The notes below the pieces were generated by a model that saw only the letters and a program-made list of their open reading frames with translations, was not told the origin of the DNA and did no database searches. A program made the translations under genes and the position numbers. 64,000 bases of DNA, taken from assembly GCF_001642695.1 (NCBI RefSeq), contig NZ_LWCC02000005.1, forward strand, positions 415,983 to 479,982, read 5' to 3'. Origin of the DNA: Streptomyces chilikensis. GTDB lineage: Bacteria; Actinomycetota; Actinomycetes; Streptomycetales; Streptomycetaceae. Positions 1-10,248 of the stretch are shown here, piece by piece. How positions within the stretch are numbered: position 1 is the stretch's first letter; the number at the start of each line of letters is the position of its first letter.

Positions 1-222
1 GTGTCCCTCGACGACCCGGCCGTCGTCGAGGGACACCACGACCAGGTCCTCCTCGGTGAGGTCGTCGTAGGAGACTCCGGAGGGCTTGATGACGAAGACT
101 CCCGCCTCCCGGTCCACGCCGCTGACGTTCCCCCAGGTGAGGGTCGCGAGGCCGGCCTCGGGTATCCGGAGGTTGGCCGCCAGCACCTCGCGGCGCAGGT
201 CCTCGAGGGGAGTTTGGTTCAC
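1..222 (-). CDS. araD: L-ribulose-5-phosphate 4-epimerase, N-terminal part
   Basis: AraD interconverts L-ribulose 5-phosphate and D-xylulose 5-phosphate, the last step of cytoplasmic L-arabinose breakdown. The 74 residues in the window carry the family hallmarks: a leader [20 protein letters not shown], then TLTWGNVSG, then [16 protein letters not shown] and [16 protein letters not shown]. These match the class II aldolase/adducin N-terminus of E. coli AraD almost position for position. The metal-binding histidines lie beyond the window edge, so the gene is partial here. GTG at 222 is preferred, with GGTGAG just upstream. It is divergent from a LacI-type regulator, and two palindromes lie in between, which suggests sugar-responsive repression. 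The family assignment is firm; the control is inferred. Confidence 0.9.
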   Translation of the reverse strand, partial: MNQTPLEDLRREVLAANLRIPEAGLATLTWGNVSGVDREAGVFVIKPSGVSYDDLTEEDLVVVSLDDGRVVEGH

Positions 223-312
223 TACGCTCTCACCGTCCTTCCAGGGGCGGCGGCAGTTCTCCGCGGGAATTTCGCGGGGACCCTGCGGCCGGTTATGGGT
301 GGGCCTGAGAAT

Positions 313-326
313 TGTGAGCGCTAACA
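313..326. promoter_or_regulatory. LacI-type operator 1
   Basis: TGTGAGC-GCTAACA is a near-perfect palindrome with the central CG typical of LacI/GalR operators. It lies 91 bp upstream of the araD start and 181 bp upstream of the regulator gene, so it could act on either promoter. Confidence 0.65.
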
Positions 327-390
327 TGGCGCTGACTCAAGGGTGGAGACAAAATTGCGGCGTGCGGTTGACGGTTCGCCGGGTTCATGA

Positions 391-404
391 TGTGAGCGCT
401 CGCA
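391..404. promoter_or_regulatory. LacI-type operator 2
   Basis: TGTGAGC-GCTCGCA is a second palindrome with the same TGTGAGCGCT left arm, 78 bp centre to centre from operator 1. Two like sites in one divergent promoter region suggest looping or dual repression by the adjacent LacI-family protein, possibly with autorepression. Confidence 0.65.
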
Positions 405-506
405 TCGAGCGTTCGCGGTACGGCCGCATACCGGTCCGCGATCCGGGGTGCCGCGTCGCGCGGGACGGCACCCCGGGACCGGCCGCCCATCGAGGAAGGA
501 AGAGGA

Positions 507-1577
507 TTGATCCAGATACCGGACGGCTCCAAGGCGCCCACGATGGCGGACGTCGCCCGGGTCGCCGGCGTGTCCCACCAGACGGTCTCGCGCGTGATCG
601 GCGGTCACCCGAACGTCAGCGCCAAGACCCGCGCGGCGGTGACGGAGGTCATCGAGCAGTTGGGCTACCGCCGCAATTCGGCGGCCCGGGCGCTCGCCAC
701 CCGGCGGACGCACACGCTCGGGGTCATCGCCGTGAACACCACGCTGCACGGGCCCGCCAGCACGCTGGCGGGGGTGCAGGAGGCGGCGCGTGAGCGCGGG
801 TACCTGACCTCCGCCGTCACCCTGCGGGCGGCCACGCAGGAGGCGCTCACCGAGGCGGTCCAGCACCTCGCGGGGTGGGGGGTGGAGGGGATCGTCGCCA
901 TCACCCCCTGGCGTGACGCCGTGCGGGCACTGGCGGCGCTCGACGCGCCGTGCCCGGTGGTCACCGTGGAGGGCGGTCACGACCTGGATCTGCCGGGGGT
1001 CTCCCTGGACCAGGACCTCGGGGCCCGCATGGTGACGGAGCACCTGCTGACGGCCGGCCACTCCACCGTCTGGCACGTGGCGGGACCCGCCGACTGGCTG
1101 GAGAGCGAGGCGCGCACGGCCGGCTGGAGGGCCGCGCTGCGGGACGCCGGGGTGGAGGAGCCGCCGTTGCTGCGCGGCGACTGGAGCCCTCTGTCGGGGT
1201 ACCAGGCGGGCCAGCAGCTCGCGGGCCGGGTGCTGGCGTCTCCCGGGCAGGGCGACGGCCTCACCGCGGTGTTCGTCGCCAACGACCAGATGGCGCTCGG
1301 GGTGCTGCGGGCGTTCCGGGAGGCCGGGCTGCACACTCCCGCCGACGTGGCGGTGGCCGGTTTCGACGACATCCCCGAGGCGGAGTTCTTCCCGCCGCCG
1401 CTGACGACCGTGCGGCAGGACTTCGCCTCGCTCGGGCGCAGCAGCATCGGACTGCTGCTGGAACACATCGAGGGCACGGCGGAGGGCACCACCCACCTCA
1501 CGCTGGCCCCGGAGCTGATCGTGCGCGCGAGCACCGCCCGGCGGCGGCCGGCTGAACGGCCGGCGGCGGCCGGCTGA
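507..1577 (+). CDS. LacI-family transcriptional regulator
   Basis: This is a DNA-binding repressor with a sugar-sensing periplasmic-binding-protein fold. The helix-turn-helix is at about residues 13-33 (MADVARVAGVSHQTVSRVI) followed by the hinge-helix region RRNSAARALATRR. The rest is the usual two-lobed ligand domain, with FVANDQMALGVLRA and VAGFDDIPEAEFFPPPLTTVRQD typical of the family. At 356 aa the length is normal. TTG at 507 follows a strong purine tract (GAGGAAGGAAGAGGA); ATG at 543 is an alternative that would begin right at the HTH. Divergence from araD and two intervening palindromes make an arabinose or pentoside operon the likely target (inference). The last codons lie in a 22-bp tandem duplication. 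Confidence 0.9.
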   Translation: MIQIPDGSKAPTMADVARVAGVSHQTVSRVIGGHPNVSAKTRAAVTEVIEQLGYRRNSAARALATRRTHTLGVIAVNTTLHGPASTLAGVQEAARERGYLTSAVTLRAATQEALTEAVQHLAGWGVEGIVAITPWRDAVRALAALDAPCPVVTVEGGHDLDLPGVSLDQDLGARMVTEHLLTAGHSTVWHVAGPADWLESEARTAGWRAALRDAGVEEPPLLRGDWSPLSGYQAGQQLAGRVLASPGQGDGLTAVFVANDQMALGVLRAFREAGLHTPADVAVAGFDDIPEAEFFPPPLTTVRQDFASLGRSSIGLLLEHIEGTAEGTTHLTLAPELIVRASTARRRPAERPAAAG

Positions 1578-1591
1578 ACGGCCGGCGGCGG
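1538..1591. repeat. 22-bp tandem duplication at the end of the lacI gene
   Basis: A 22-bp unit centred on CGGCCGGCTGAACGGC occurs about 2.5 times. Each copy carries a TGA, but because 22 is not a multiple of three only the second TGA (1575-1577) is in frame. The duplication therefore sets the C-terminus of the regulator. Confidence 0.8.
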
Positions 1592-1600
1592 GCACGCGGA

Positions 1601-1635
1601 CCCGCCCGGGCCGGCCGCCGCACCGGCCCGGCGGG
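1601..1635. terminator. Bidirectional hairpin terminator
   Basis: CCCGCCCGGGCCGG and CCGGCCCGGCGGG pair around an 8-nt loop with one bulged C. It sits between the convergent lacI-type and uvrA-type genes. There is no T-tract, as is normal for Streptomyces terminators. Confidence 0.6.
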
Positions 1636-1662
1636 CACCGGGGACGGCGCCCGGGCCACGGG

Positions 1663-4068
<2,406 letters not shown>

Positions 4069-4176
4069 GACGGGCTCCCACGCGGCAGAAGGACGGGTCG
4101 GCTCGGGCACGGGGCCACGGTAGACGCCGCCGCCGACAACGTCCGCGGATCGCCCGCACGCGCACGATCCTGTCGC

Positions 4177-4217
4177 CGGCGGTCGGCGGTCGGCGGTCGG
4201 CGGTCGGCGGTCGGCGG
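4177..4217. repeat. Heptanucleotide tandem repeat (CGGCGGT)n
   Basis: Five perfect head-to-tail copies of CGGCGGT plus a sixth ending in G lie between the divergent starts at 4068 and 4300. Seven is not a multiple of three and the tract is non-coding on the chosen starts, so copy-number slippage would change promoter spacing, not protein sequence. Confidence 0.9.
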
Positions 4218-4299
4218 GACCCCACCGCACTGATCCGTACGGAACAGGCGTAGGGCGCGGTGACGGAGCCGGGCGGCGGCTCTCGGCGATAGTCGGCAC

Positions 4300-5394
4300 A
4301 TGTCGAACATCTGGGGAAGGCGGGAAGTCCGGGAGACCGGCAGACGGGAGAAGGGGCTCTGGGAGCTCAGGGAAGGTCTTTCCTCGCGCATCGGTGAACT
4401 CGACGCGCTGCTGCAGGCCGAGCGGGAGGGCGGCGGTGCGCAGCCCGGCCCGGAACGGGAAGCGCTGACGGCCCGGGCCTTCGAGGAACTGGACGAGGCG
4501 CGGGAGACGCTCCGCCATTCCCACCGGCGCAGACAGCCGGCGGCGCACCTCGCGGTGGCGCAGGCCCACTACGACACCGCGTACTCCCTGATGCTGCGTC
4601 TGACTCCGCCGGAGAAGATCGCGGCCATGCTCCCCGGACTGCTGGCCTTCGTGCGGGAGCACCTCGCGGTGAGTGACGAGCGGAGGGTCCAGACCGAGCA
4701 GATCGCGCTGTCCGTGCTGGCGGGCGGCGTCCTCGACGACGCCCGGCGACAGGTCCTCGTCGACGCGACGAGCGTCGCGCGTCAGGCGCACCTGAAGGAG
4801 ACCCTGCGGGTCCGGAGCTTCACCCAGATCGTCTACGGGATCTCCGCCGTCCTCGCCGTGGTGGTGATCCTGGTCGGGGTGGTCGGGGCGCTGTCGCCGA
4901 GGATGGTCCCCCTGTGCTTCGAGCCGAAGGGCGTCGGAGTCGTGTGCCCGACGGGCAGCGCTCCCGCGCGGGCCGTGCGGCCCGGGCAGGACGTGGACGT
5001 GGTGATCGCGCAGGTGGTGTCCCGGTGGGACTACGCCGTCGTGCTGTTCGTGGGCATGGTGGCGGCCGCCATCGCCGCGGCGGCGTCGCTGCGGCGGATC
5101 AGGGGCAGTTCCACGCCGTACAACGTGCCGGTGGCGCTGGCGATGCTGAAGCTGCCGACGGGGGCGCTGACGGCCGTGCTGGGGCTCCTCCTGATGCGCG
5201 GGGAGTTCGTCCCCGGGCTGCAGTCCCTGGACTCTTCCGCACAGATCATCGCCTGGGCGGTGATCTTCGGGTACGCGCAGCAGCTCTTCACGCGGTTCGT
5301 CGACACCCAGGCGCAGAGCGTGCTGAATTCCGTCGGAGGGCCTGGCAAGACGCCCGCGAAACAGTCTCGTGATCCGCAGGGCCCTCCGGCCTGA
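4300..5394 (+). CDS. Membrane protein with four predicted transmembrane helices, unknown family
   Basis: I do not recognise the family. The 364-aa protein has a soluble, charged, helix-rich N-terminal half (residues 1-170, many Glu/Arg). Hydrophobic segments follow at about 178-200 (IVYGISAVLAVVVILVGVVG), 250-268, 286-306 and 325-340. A short loop between the first two helices holds two cysteines (LCFEPKGVGVVC), which could form a disulfide on the outer face. The start is probably leaderless: GATAGT (4288-4293) lies six bases before the ATG and no Shine-Dalgarno sequence is visible. The gene is divergent from the uvrA-like gene across a tandem repeat. A sensor or stress role would be a guess. 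Confidence 0.75.
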   Translation: MSNIWGRREVRETGRREKGLWELREGLSSRIGELDALLQAEREGGGAQPGPEREALTARAFEELDEARETLRHSHRRRQPAAHLAVAQAHYDTAYSLMLRLTPPEKIAAMLPGLLAFVREHLAVSDERRVQTEQIALSVLAGGVLDDARRQVLVDATSVARQAHLKETLRVRSFTQIVYGISAVLAVVVILVGVVGALSPRMVPLCFEPKGVGVVCPTGSAPARAVRPGQDVDVVIAQVVSRWDYAVVLFVGMVAAAIAAAASLRRIRGSSTPYNVPVALAMLKLPTGALTAVLGLLLMRGEFVPGLQSLDSSAQIIAWAVIFGYAQQLFTRFVDTQAQSVLNSVGGPGKTPAKQSRDPQGPPA

Positions 5395-5479
5395 AATGTT
5401 GACCGGGCAATCACGTCACCCCCTCCGACCGGTTTCGGAGGGAATTCCCGGAAAGCGGCCGGAGAACTACTCTGGAAGC

Positions 5480-5935
5480 ATGACGACACGACATCTGACA
5501 CGACACGAAACGTATTACACGGTACAAGCCGGGGATACTCTCACGGCCATCGCGAAGCACTATCGCACGACCGTGAAGCAGCTCCAGATATGGAACGACA
5601 TCCCCAACCCGAACATCATCAGGGTCGGGCAGCGGCTCGTCGTCGCCAAGCACCACTCCTCCGAGAGCTACGTCCCGTTCCCCGGCAAGGAATGGTTCGC
5701 GAGCGTGCCGAACAGTCCCGTCATCGTGATGATGGGCTACCGGCTGGTCGACGAGGGGTGCGACTGCTATCCCGACGGCGTGGAGGGCATCGGCCCGCGC
5801 TGGGACGAACACCACCGGGATTCCTACGCCATGTGGCAGCGCAAGCTGGGATTCACCGGAGCGGACGCGAACGGCGTGCCGGGGCGCGTGTCCTGGGACA
5901 AGCTGCGTGTGCCCGTTCCCGTGGAGGGCGGCTGA
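5480..5935 (+). CDS. LysM-domain peptidoglycan-binding protein
   Basis: A 151-aa protein. Residues about 11-56 form a LysM module (YYTVQAGDTLTAIAKHYRTT, then NIIRVGQRLVV) that binds GlcNAc-containing glycans. The C-terminal half (GYRLVDEGCDCYPDGVEG, SYAMWQRKLGFTG, GVPGRVSWDKLRVP) is the short peptidoglycan-binding-like domain that accompanies LysM in many Streptomyces proteins. No signal peptide is visible, so it is either exported by another route, released on lysis, or works inside. GGGAATTCCC (5440-5449) is a perfect palindrome just upstream. The subtilase 200 bp downstream is the same direction but has its own leader, so operon membership is unclear. Confidence 0.8.
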   Translation: MTTRHLTRHETYYTVQAGDTLTAIAKHYRTTVKQLQIWNDIPNPNIIRVGQRLVVAKHHSSESYVPFPGKEWFASVPNSPVIVMMGYRLVDEGCDCYPDGVEGIGPRWDEHHRDSYAMWQRKLGFTGADANGVPGRVSWDKLRVPVPVEGG

Positions 5936-6139
5936 GACGTCGGGTTCCCTCTTCCCGCACCCGCCGGACGGAGAGGGGCCCGGGAATTCTTCGACGCGGT
6001 GAATTTTGAAGGGGCAACGGGGTGCTCGTGCCGCGCATTTCCGGCGCACGGAATTGCGGGCGTCCGCGGCGAAGAGGAGGCTGGACACTGAAGGGGATTC
6101 CCGCAATACGCCCTGTGCGGGTGTGGAGGGGCGAGCGAC

Positions 6140-7687
6140 ATGACACGCCAGTACTACCAGCGCGGCCGGCTCCTGGAGGCCGAGGAGATCGACGGGGTCG
6201 TGGCGGTGAAGATAAGCGCGGACGCCCCCGGCGGCCCCACGGGAATCGGTGCGGAACTCGGCACGGCGGCGCTGGAGAGCATTCGCGACGCCGGTGTGGA
6301 GGAGGACGTCTCCGAGGCCTTCGCCCGCGCCAACTGGGTGCTGGTGCGGCCCGCACCCCACGTCCACGAGGCGTTCACCACCGGCGAGCCGCTGCCCGGC
6401 GCGGAGGCGACCGGGACGGTGGTGCGGCGGCCCAACGGCAGGATCGGCATCGCCACCGACGAGCTCACGGTCCGTCTGGATCCCGCCCTGTCCGAGGAGG
6501 AGGCGGAACGGGAACTGGCGGCCGCCCGTCTGACCACGCTGCACAGGCTCGCCTTCGCGAAGAACCTGTACCAGGTGCGCGCCCCGTCCGGTCTGGACTC
6601 CCTCGGCGCCTCCGTGCGACTGCACGAGAACGACCGTTTCCTCTTCGCCGAACCGGCCTTCGTGGAGCACATGCCCGCCCGGCTGCGGCCCACCGGCTCG
6701 CGTTACGCCCGGCAGTGGCAATGGCACAACACCGGCACCGACGGCGGCGTTCCCGACGCCGACGTCCACATCGAACCCGCGTGGGACCACACCCTGGGAG
6801 CCGGTGTCCGGGTCGCCGTCATCGACAACGGTTTCGACACCCTCCACCCGGACCTGACCGACGGCCTCGACCCCCTGTCGGGTCATTACACCGAAGGGGC
6901 CGACGGGACCACCTTCACCCGGGGCGCGGCGGGGATGCCCGACAGCGACCACGGGACCTTCTGCGCCGGCATGGTGGGGGGCCGGCTCGGCAACCCCTCC
7001 GGCGGGACCGGCGCCGCTCCCGAGTGCGACCTCCTCCTGCTCGCCTGCCTGCCCGACCAGGTCGGCACCCAGACCACACTCGCCCGCGCCGTCGCCTACA
7101 CCGCCGACCCGTCGACCGAGACCGGCTCGGCACGAACCGGCGACGGGGCGGACGTCCTCGTGTGCAGCCTGGGCCCCAACGAGGCGGACTGGGACCTCAC
7201 CACCACCCTGGAACTCGCCCTGGAGTTCGCCGCCGCGAACGGCCGCCGGGGCAGGGGACTCCCCGTCTTCTGGGCCGCCAGCAACGGCCGCAACGTCGAC
7301 ATCGGCAAGGACGAGGTCGTCTCGCACCCCGACGTCATCGCCGTCGTGCGCTCCACCAACCAGGACCGCGAGGACCAGGCCGCGCGCGGCCCGGAGGTCG
7401 AACTGATCGCCCCCGGCGTCAACGTCCTCAGCACCACCTCCGGCGGGGGCTACGGCACCGACACCGGCACCAGCTTCGCCGCTCCCTGCGCCGCCGGCTG
7501 CGCGGCCCTCGTCCTCGCCGCGAACCCCGGCCTCACCCGCGACCAGCTCCGCGGCATCCTGCGCGACACCGCCGACAGGATCGGCCCGCCCACCGTCGAG
7601 TACGACGCCGACGGCCACAACGACGACTACGGCTTCGGCCGCGTCAACACCATCGAGGCGCTCCGCGCCGCGCAGGCGGTCTCGTGA
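6140..7687 (+). CDS. S8 family subtilisin-like serine protease
   Basis: A 515-aa protease with the catalytic triad Asp229 (VAVIDNGFD), His271 (DSDHGTFCAGMVGG) and Ser445 (GTDTGTSFAAPCAAGCAALV), plus the oxyanion Asn in FWAASNGRN. About 225 residues precede the catalytic domain; they contain no recognisable I9 propeptide and no signal peptide, so the enzyme may be cytoplasmic or exported non-classically. The N-terminal part could be a chaperone or autoinhibitory domain. The start ATG has GGAGGGG eight bases upstream. An inverted repeat (GAATTGCGGG at 6051, CCCGCAATAC at 6100) lies in the leader and could be regulatory. A hairpin terminator follows. The protease call is firm; its substrate is unknown. 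Confidence 0.92.
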   Translation: MTRQYYQRGRLLEAEEIDGVVAVKISADAPGGPTGIGAELGTAALESIRDAGVEEDVSEAFARANWVLVRPAPHVHEAFTTGEPLPGAEATGTVVRRPNGRIGIATDELTVRLDPALSEEEAERELAAARLTTLHRLAFAKNLYQVRAPSGLDSLGASVRLHENDRFLFAEPAFVEHMPARLRPTGSRYARQWQWHNTGTDGGVPDADVHIEPAWDHTLGAGVRVAVIDNGFDTLHPDLTDGLDPLSGHYTEGADGTTFTRGAAGMPDSDHGTFCAGMVGGRLGNPSGGTGAAPECDLLLLACLPDQVGTQTTLARAVAYTADPSTETGSARTGDGADVLVCSLGPNEADWDLTTTLELALEFAAANGRRGRGLPVFWAASNGRNVDIGKDEVVSHPDVIAVVRSTNQDREDQAARGPEVELIAPGVNVLSTTSGGGYGTDTGTSFAAPCAAGCAALVLAANPGLTRDQLRGILRDTADRIGPPTVEYDADGHNDDYGFGRVNTIEALRAAQAVS

Positions 7688-7708
7688 CGGGCGTTTCCGG
7701 CGCCGCGC

Positions 7709-7728
7709 GCCCCCGGTCGTCCGGGGGC
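7709..7728. terminator. Bidirectional terminator hairpin
   Basis: A perfect 8-bp stem GCCCCCGG/CCGGGGGC with a TCGT loop lies between the convergent protease and phosphatase genes. Confidence 0.7.
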
Positions 7729-7738
7729 GGGAGCGGCG

Positions 7739-8362
7739 TCAGACGTGGAGTTCGGGCGGCAGGCCGGTCCAGCGCAGCGACTCCGGCAGGTGACGGGTGT
7801 CGTTGTAGGTGAGGAGGGCCGGGGGGCGGTCCGGGGTGTAGCGGATGACGGTGAGGCCCGCGTTGGCGTGGTCGAGGCCGATCCACCGGCCGGGCGGGGC
7901 GTCCAGCGCGGCCCGGACCAGCCAGCCGATGAGGAAGTTGTGGGTGACCACGAGTTCGTGCCGGGGGCCGTCCTGGTCCGCCGGTCCGGTGAAGCGGTCG
8001 AGGGCCTCCCGGGCCAGTCGCGGGCCCTGTTCGCGCTCCGCGGCGGGGAAGGAGGCCAGGAACTCGAGGATCCCGTCCGCGGACGCGGGGTGCAGTTCCT
8101 CCCGGGCCGGGAGGTGGGGGACGTAGTCCCCGGCCGGATCGCACGGATGGGCGGTCACGCCGCCGAGCCGGGCGGTGATCAGGGCCGCGGTCTCGGTGGT
8201 GCGGGGCAGCGGGCCGTGGTGGACCGCGGCGAAGGGGACGCCGCGCAGGCGTTCGCCGAGGAGGGTGGCCTGGCGGCGGCCGCGCTCGGTGAGCGAGGTC
8301 TCGTCCGCGGCGGCCTCGCCGTGGCGCGTGAGGTGGAGGAAGCGGTCGGAGAGGACGGGCAC
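7739..8362 (-). CDS. Histidine phosphatase family protein
   Basis: A 207-aa enzyme of the phosphoglycerate-mutase/acid-phosphatase superfamily. The phosphohistidine motif LTRHGEA is at residues 9-15, followed by LTERGRRQATLLGERLRG, the second motif TTETAALI, and the acid-base region VVTHNFLIGWLVR with its histidine. The substrate cannot be told from sequence; small phosphorylated metabolites are typical. GTG at 8362 is chosen because AGGAG sits eight bases upstream and the protein begins right before the first strand. It is convergent with the subtilase. In actinomycetes such a phosphatase can supply the CobC-type alpha-ribazole phosphatase step, and the cobalamin genes start 1.9 kb away, but nothing in the motifs singles this out. 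Confidence 0.88.
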   Translation of the reverse strand: MPVLSDRFLHLTRHGEAAADETSLTERGRRQATLLGERLRGVPFAAVHHGPLPRTTETAALITARLGGVTAHPCDPAGDYVPHLPAREELHPASADGILEFLASFPAAEREQGPRLAREALDRFTGPADQDGPRHELVVTHNFLIGWLVRAALDAPPGRWIGLDHANAGLTVIRYTPDRPPALLTYNDTRHLPESLRWTGLPPELHV

Positions 8363-8657
8363 GCGGTGACTCCTGCGGTTGTCGGATGACGGACCGCCGC
8401 GAACCGCCCTGCCTTCCGGCGATCTTGGCGTCAGTGGGTTCCGACGCGCCTTCCGCCGCCGTGGTTCCGGAACGCCCCGGACCCGTTTCCTCGCTCTCCG
8501 CCGTCTCGTTGGACATGCGTTGGACAAGCCCGGGCGGATGAGGCCCCGTGGGCGGTCGGCGGGAACGGGGGCTCGTGTTCTCCGTCGGGAGCCGGACCGG
8601 TGGACGGGCCGGCGAACGGTTCCTCCCTCTCCGCCCCCTACGAAGGGATACGCCCCG
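8363..8657. other. Intergenic region without assigned gene
   Basis: This 295-bp divergent region should hold the promoters of the phosphatase and condensation-domain genes. The plus frame remains open from 8379 but reads as Arg/Pro-rich composition-driven sequence, and I see no further gene or clear operator. Confidence 0.5.
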
Positions 8658-10076
8658 GTGCGAGTGACCGACATCCAGCGATGCGACGTGCGTCCCGGAC
8701 TGCTCGTCGAGTGGACGCTCAGTCCGGAGACCGTCGAGGCGGCCGCGGGCCTGCCGGAGGACTCCCGGCCGCCGGCGTACGTCCAGGAGTCGCACATCAG
8801 GACGGCACGGTCGGTGCGGGAGGACGGGCTGTTCGTGCCGACGTGGGTCGGCGCGGCGTTCGACGTCCCCGGGAACGTCGACCTCGGGGCGCTCCAGCGG
8901 GCGCTGCACCACTGGACGTTGCGGCACGAGACGCTGCGCAGCGGCTTCCGCTGGGACCGGGGGACGATGCGCCGGTTCACGCTGGACGCCGGCGCGGTGC
9001 GGCTGCGCCGCGAGGTGGTGGGCGAGTTCACCGGGGCGAGGGAACTGGTCGACCACCTGCAGGACCGGTTCGACGTCGCGGCGGACGCGCTGGACTGGCC
9101 GAACTTCATCTACGCGGCGGTGGTCCGGGAGGACTGCGCCAGTGTGTACATGGCCTTCGACCACAGCAACGTGGACGCGTACTCGCTGCACCGGATCCCG
9201 GCCGAGGTGCAGGAGTTCTACGCGGCGGCCGTCGAGGGCCGGGAGGTGGCGCAGCCGCCGGCGGGCAGTTACGTCGACTTCTGCGAGGCGGAGCGCGCGG
9301 ACGCCGACCGCGTGGACGACAGCCACGGGATCGTGGCGCGCTGGCGGGAGTTCGTGTCGCGGTGCGACGGGCGGCTGCCCGGCTTCCCGGTCGACCTGGG
9401 GCTGGACGCGGAGGGCAAGCTGCCGACGCAGAAGCTGATGCAGGACATGCTGGCGGACGCCGGGGACGCGGCGGGCTTCGAGGCCTTCTGCCGGCCGTTC
9501 GGCGGCAGCCTGGTGGGCGTGCTGGCGGCCACGGCGGTGATCGTCCGGGAGATCTCCGGCACGCGGGTGTACCGGACCGTGGTGCCGTTCCACACCCGGG
9601 CGAAGTCGCAGTGGCAGGACTCGGTGGGCTGGTACGTGGGCGGGGTGCCGATCGAGGTCGACCTGTCGGACGGGGCGGGGTTCGAGGAGGCGCTGCGGCG
9701 GGTGCGCGCCGAGCTGCGCGAGAACCGGCGGCTGGCGCGGATGCCGATCGCCCGGGTGCTGCGCCTGCTGGGTTCCGAGTTCCGTCCGCGCTCGCCCGAC
9801 CTGTACTCGATCGTGTCGTTCGTCGACGGCCGTCCGGTCCCCGGATCGGAGCGGTGGGACGAGCTGCACGCGTACGGGCTGCTGCGGGTGTCGTACGGGG
9901 ACCAGGTGTGCGTGTGGGTGAGCCGGGTGCACGAGGGTCTGCAGTTCGCCGCCCGGTACCCGGACACCGGACCCGCGCTGCGGAGCATGGAGGCCTATCT
10001 GGAGCGGCTTCGGGAGATCGTCTCGGAGGTCGCCCGGCCGGCGGGCGGGGCTCGTGGGGAGGGGGCCCTGGTGTGA
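8658..10076 (+). CDS. Stand-alone condensation-domain acyltransferase-like protein
   Basis: A 472-aa protein with the fold signature of NRPS condensation domains and related acyl-CoA acyltransferases. The active-site HHxxxDG motif appears as D168-H169-S-N-V-D173-A, so the catalytic second His and the Asp are kept while the first His and Gly are changed. The later motifs (VGWYVGGVPIEVDL for VGxxxNxxPxR, then RPVPGSERW) are also in place. No adenylation or carrier domain is fused or adjacent, so acyl donor and acceptor are unknown; it may condense a CoA- or carrier-bound group with a small alcohol or amine. GTG at 8658 follows GAAGGGA. The cobN promoter overlaps its stop codon. Function is inferred at superfamily level only. 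Confidence 0.75.
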   Translation: MRVTDIQRCDVRPGLLVEWTLSPETVEAAAGLPEDSRPPAYVQESHIRTARSVREDGLFVPTWVGAAFDVPGNVDLGALQRALHHWTLRHETLRSGFRWDRGTMRRFTLDAGAVRLRREVVGEFTGARELVDHLQDRFDVAADALDWPNFIYAAVVREDCASVYMAFDHSNVDAYSLHRIPAEVQEFYAAAVEGREVAQPPAGSYVDFCEAERADADRVDDSHGIVARWREFVSRCDGRLPGFPVDLGLDAEGKLPTQKLMQDMLADAGDAAGFEAFCRPFGGSLVGVLAATAVIVREISGTRVYRTVVPFHTRAKSQWQDSVGWYVGGVPIEVDLSDGAGFEEALRRVRAELRENRRLARMPIARVLRLLGSEFRPRSPDLYSIVSFVDGRPVPGSERWDELHAYGLLRVSYGDQVCVWVSRVHEGLQFAARYPDTGPALRSMEAYLERLREIVSEVARPAGGARGEGALV

Positions 10077-10094
10077 GAGCGGGCGTCACCCGGT

Positions 10095-10230
10095 TAGGGT
10101 GAGGGCCCACTGCTCGTGGTGCAGGAACCCGGTGAGAGTCCGGGGCGGTTCCGCCACTGTGTCGTTCCCCTCGGGGACGCAGCCAGACACTGACCACGGG
10201 TCGTCCGACCGTCGTACGGGGCGAGAACCC
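10095..10230 (+). ncRNA. Cobalamin riboswitch 1 (cobN operon)
   Basis: The conserved core GCAGGAACCCGGTGAGAGTCC, the GCCACTGTG element and the later AGCCAGACACTGACCAC segment are in order and correctly spaced. A -10 box TAGGGT (10095-10100) precedes it, so the transcript would begin near 10107. The cobN Shine-Dalgarno GGGGGAGGA (10232-10240) follows directly, which points to translational control by adenosylcobalamin of cobN-cobF-cobQ-cobK. Confidence 0.93.
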
Positions 10231-10248
10231 CGGGGGAGGAACACGGCC

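Noticed and set aside
4069-4791. Upstream extension of the uvrA-like frame to 1042 aa
   Set aside because: The extra 240 residues are Pro/Arg-rich, contain translated heptamer repeats and overlap the divergent membrane-protein gene; GTG 4068 has a proper ribosome-binding site.
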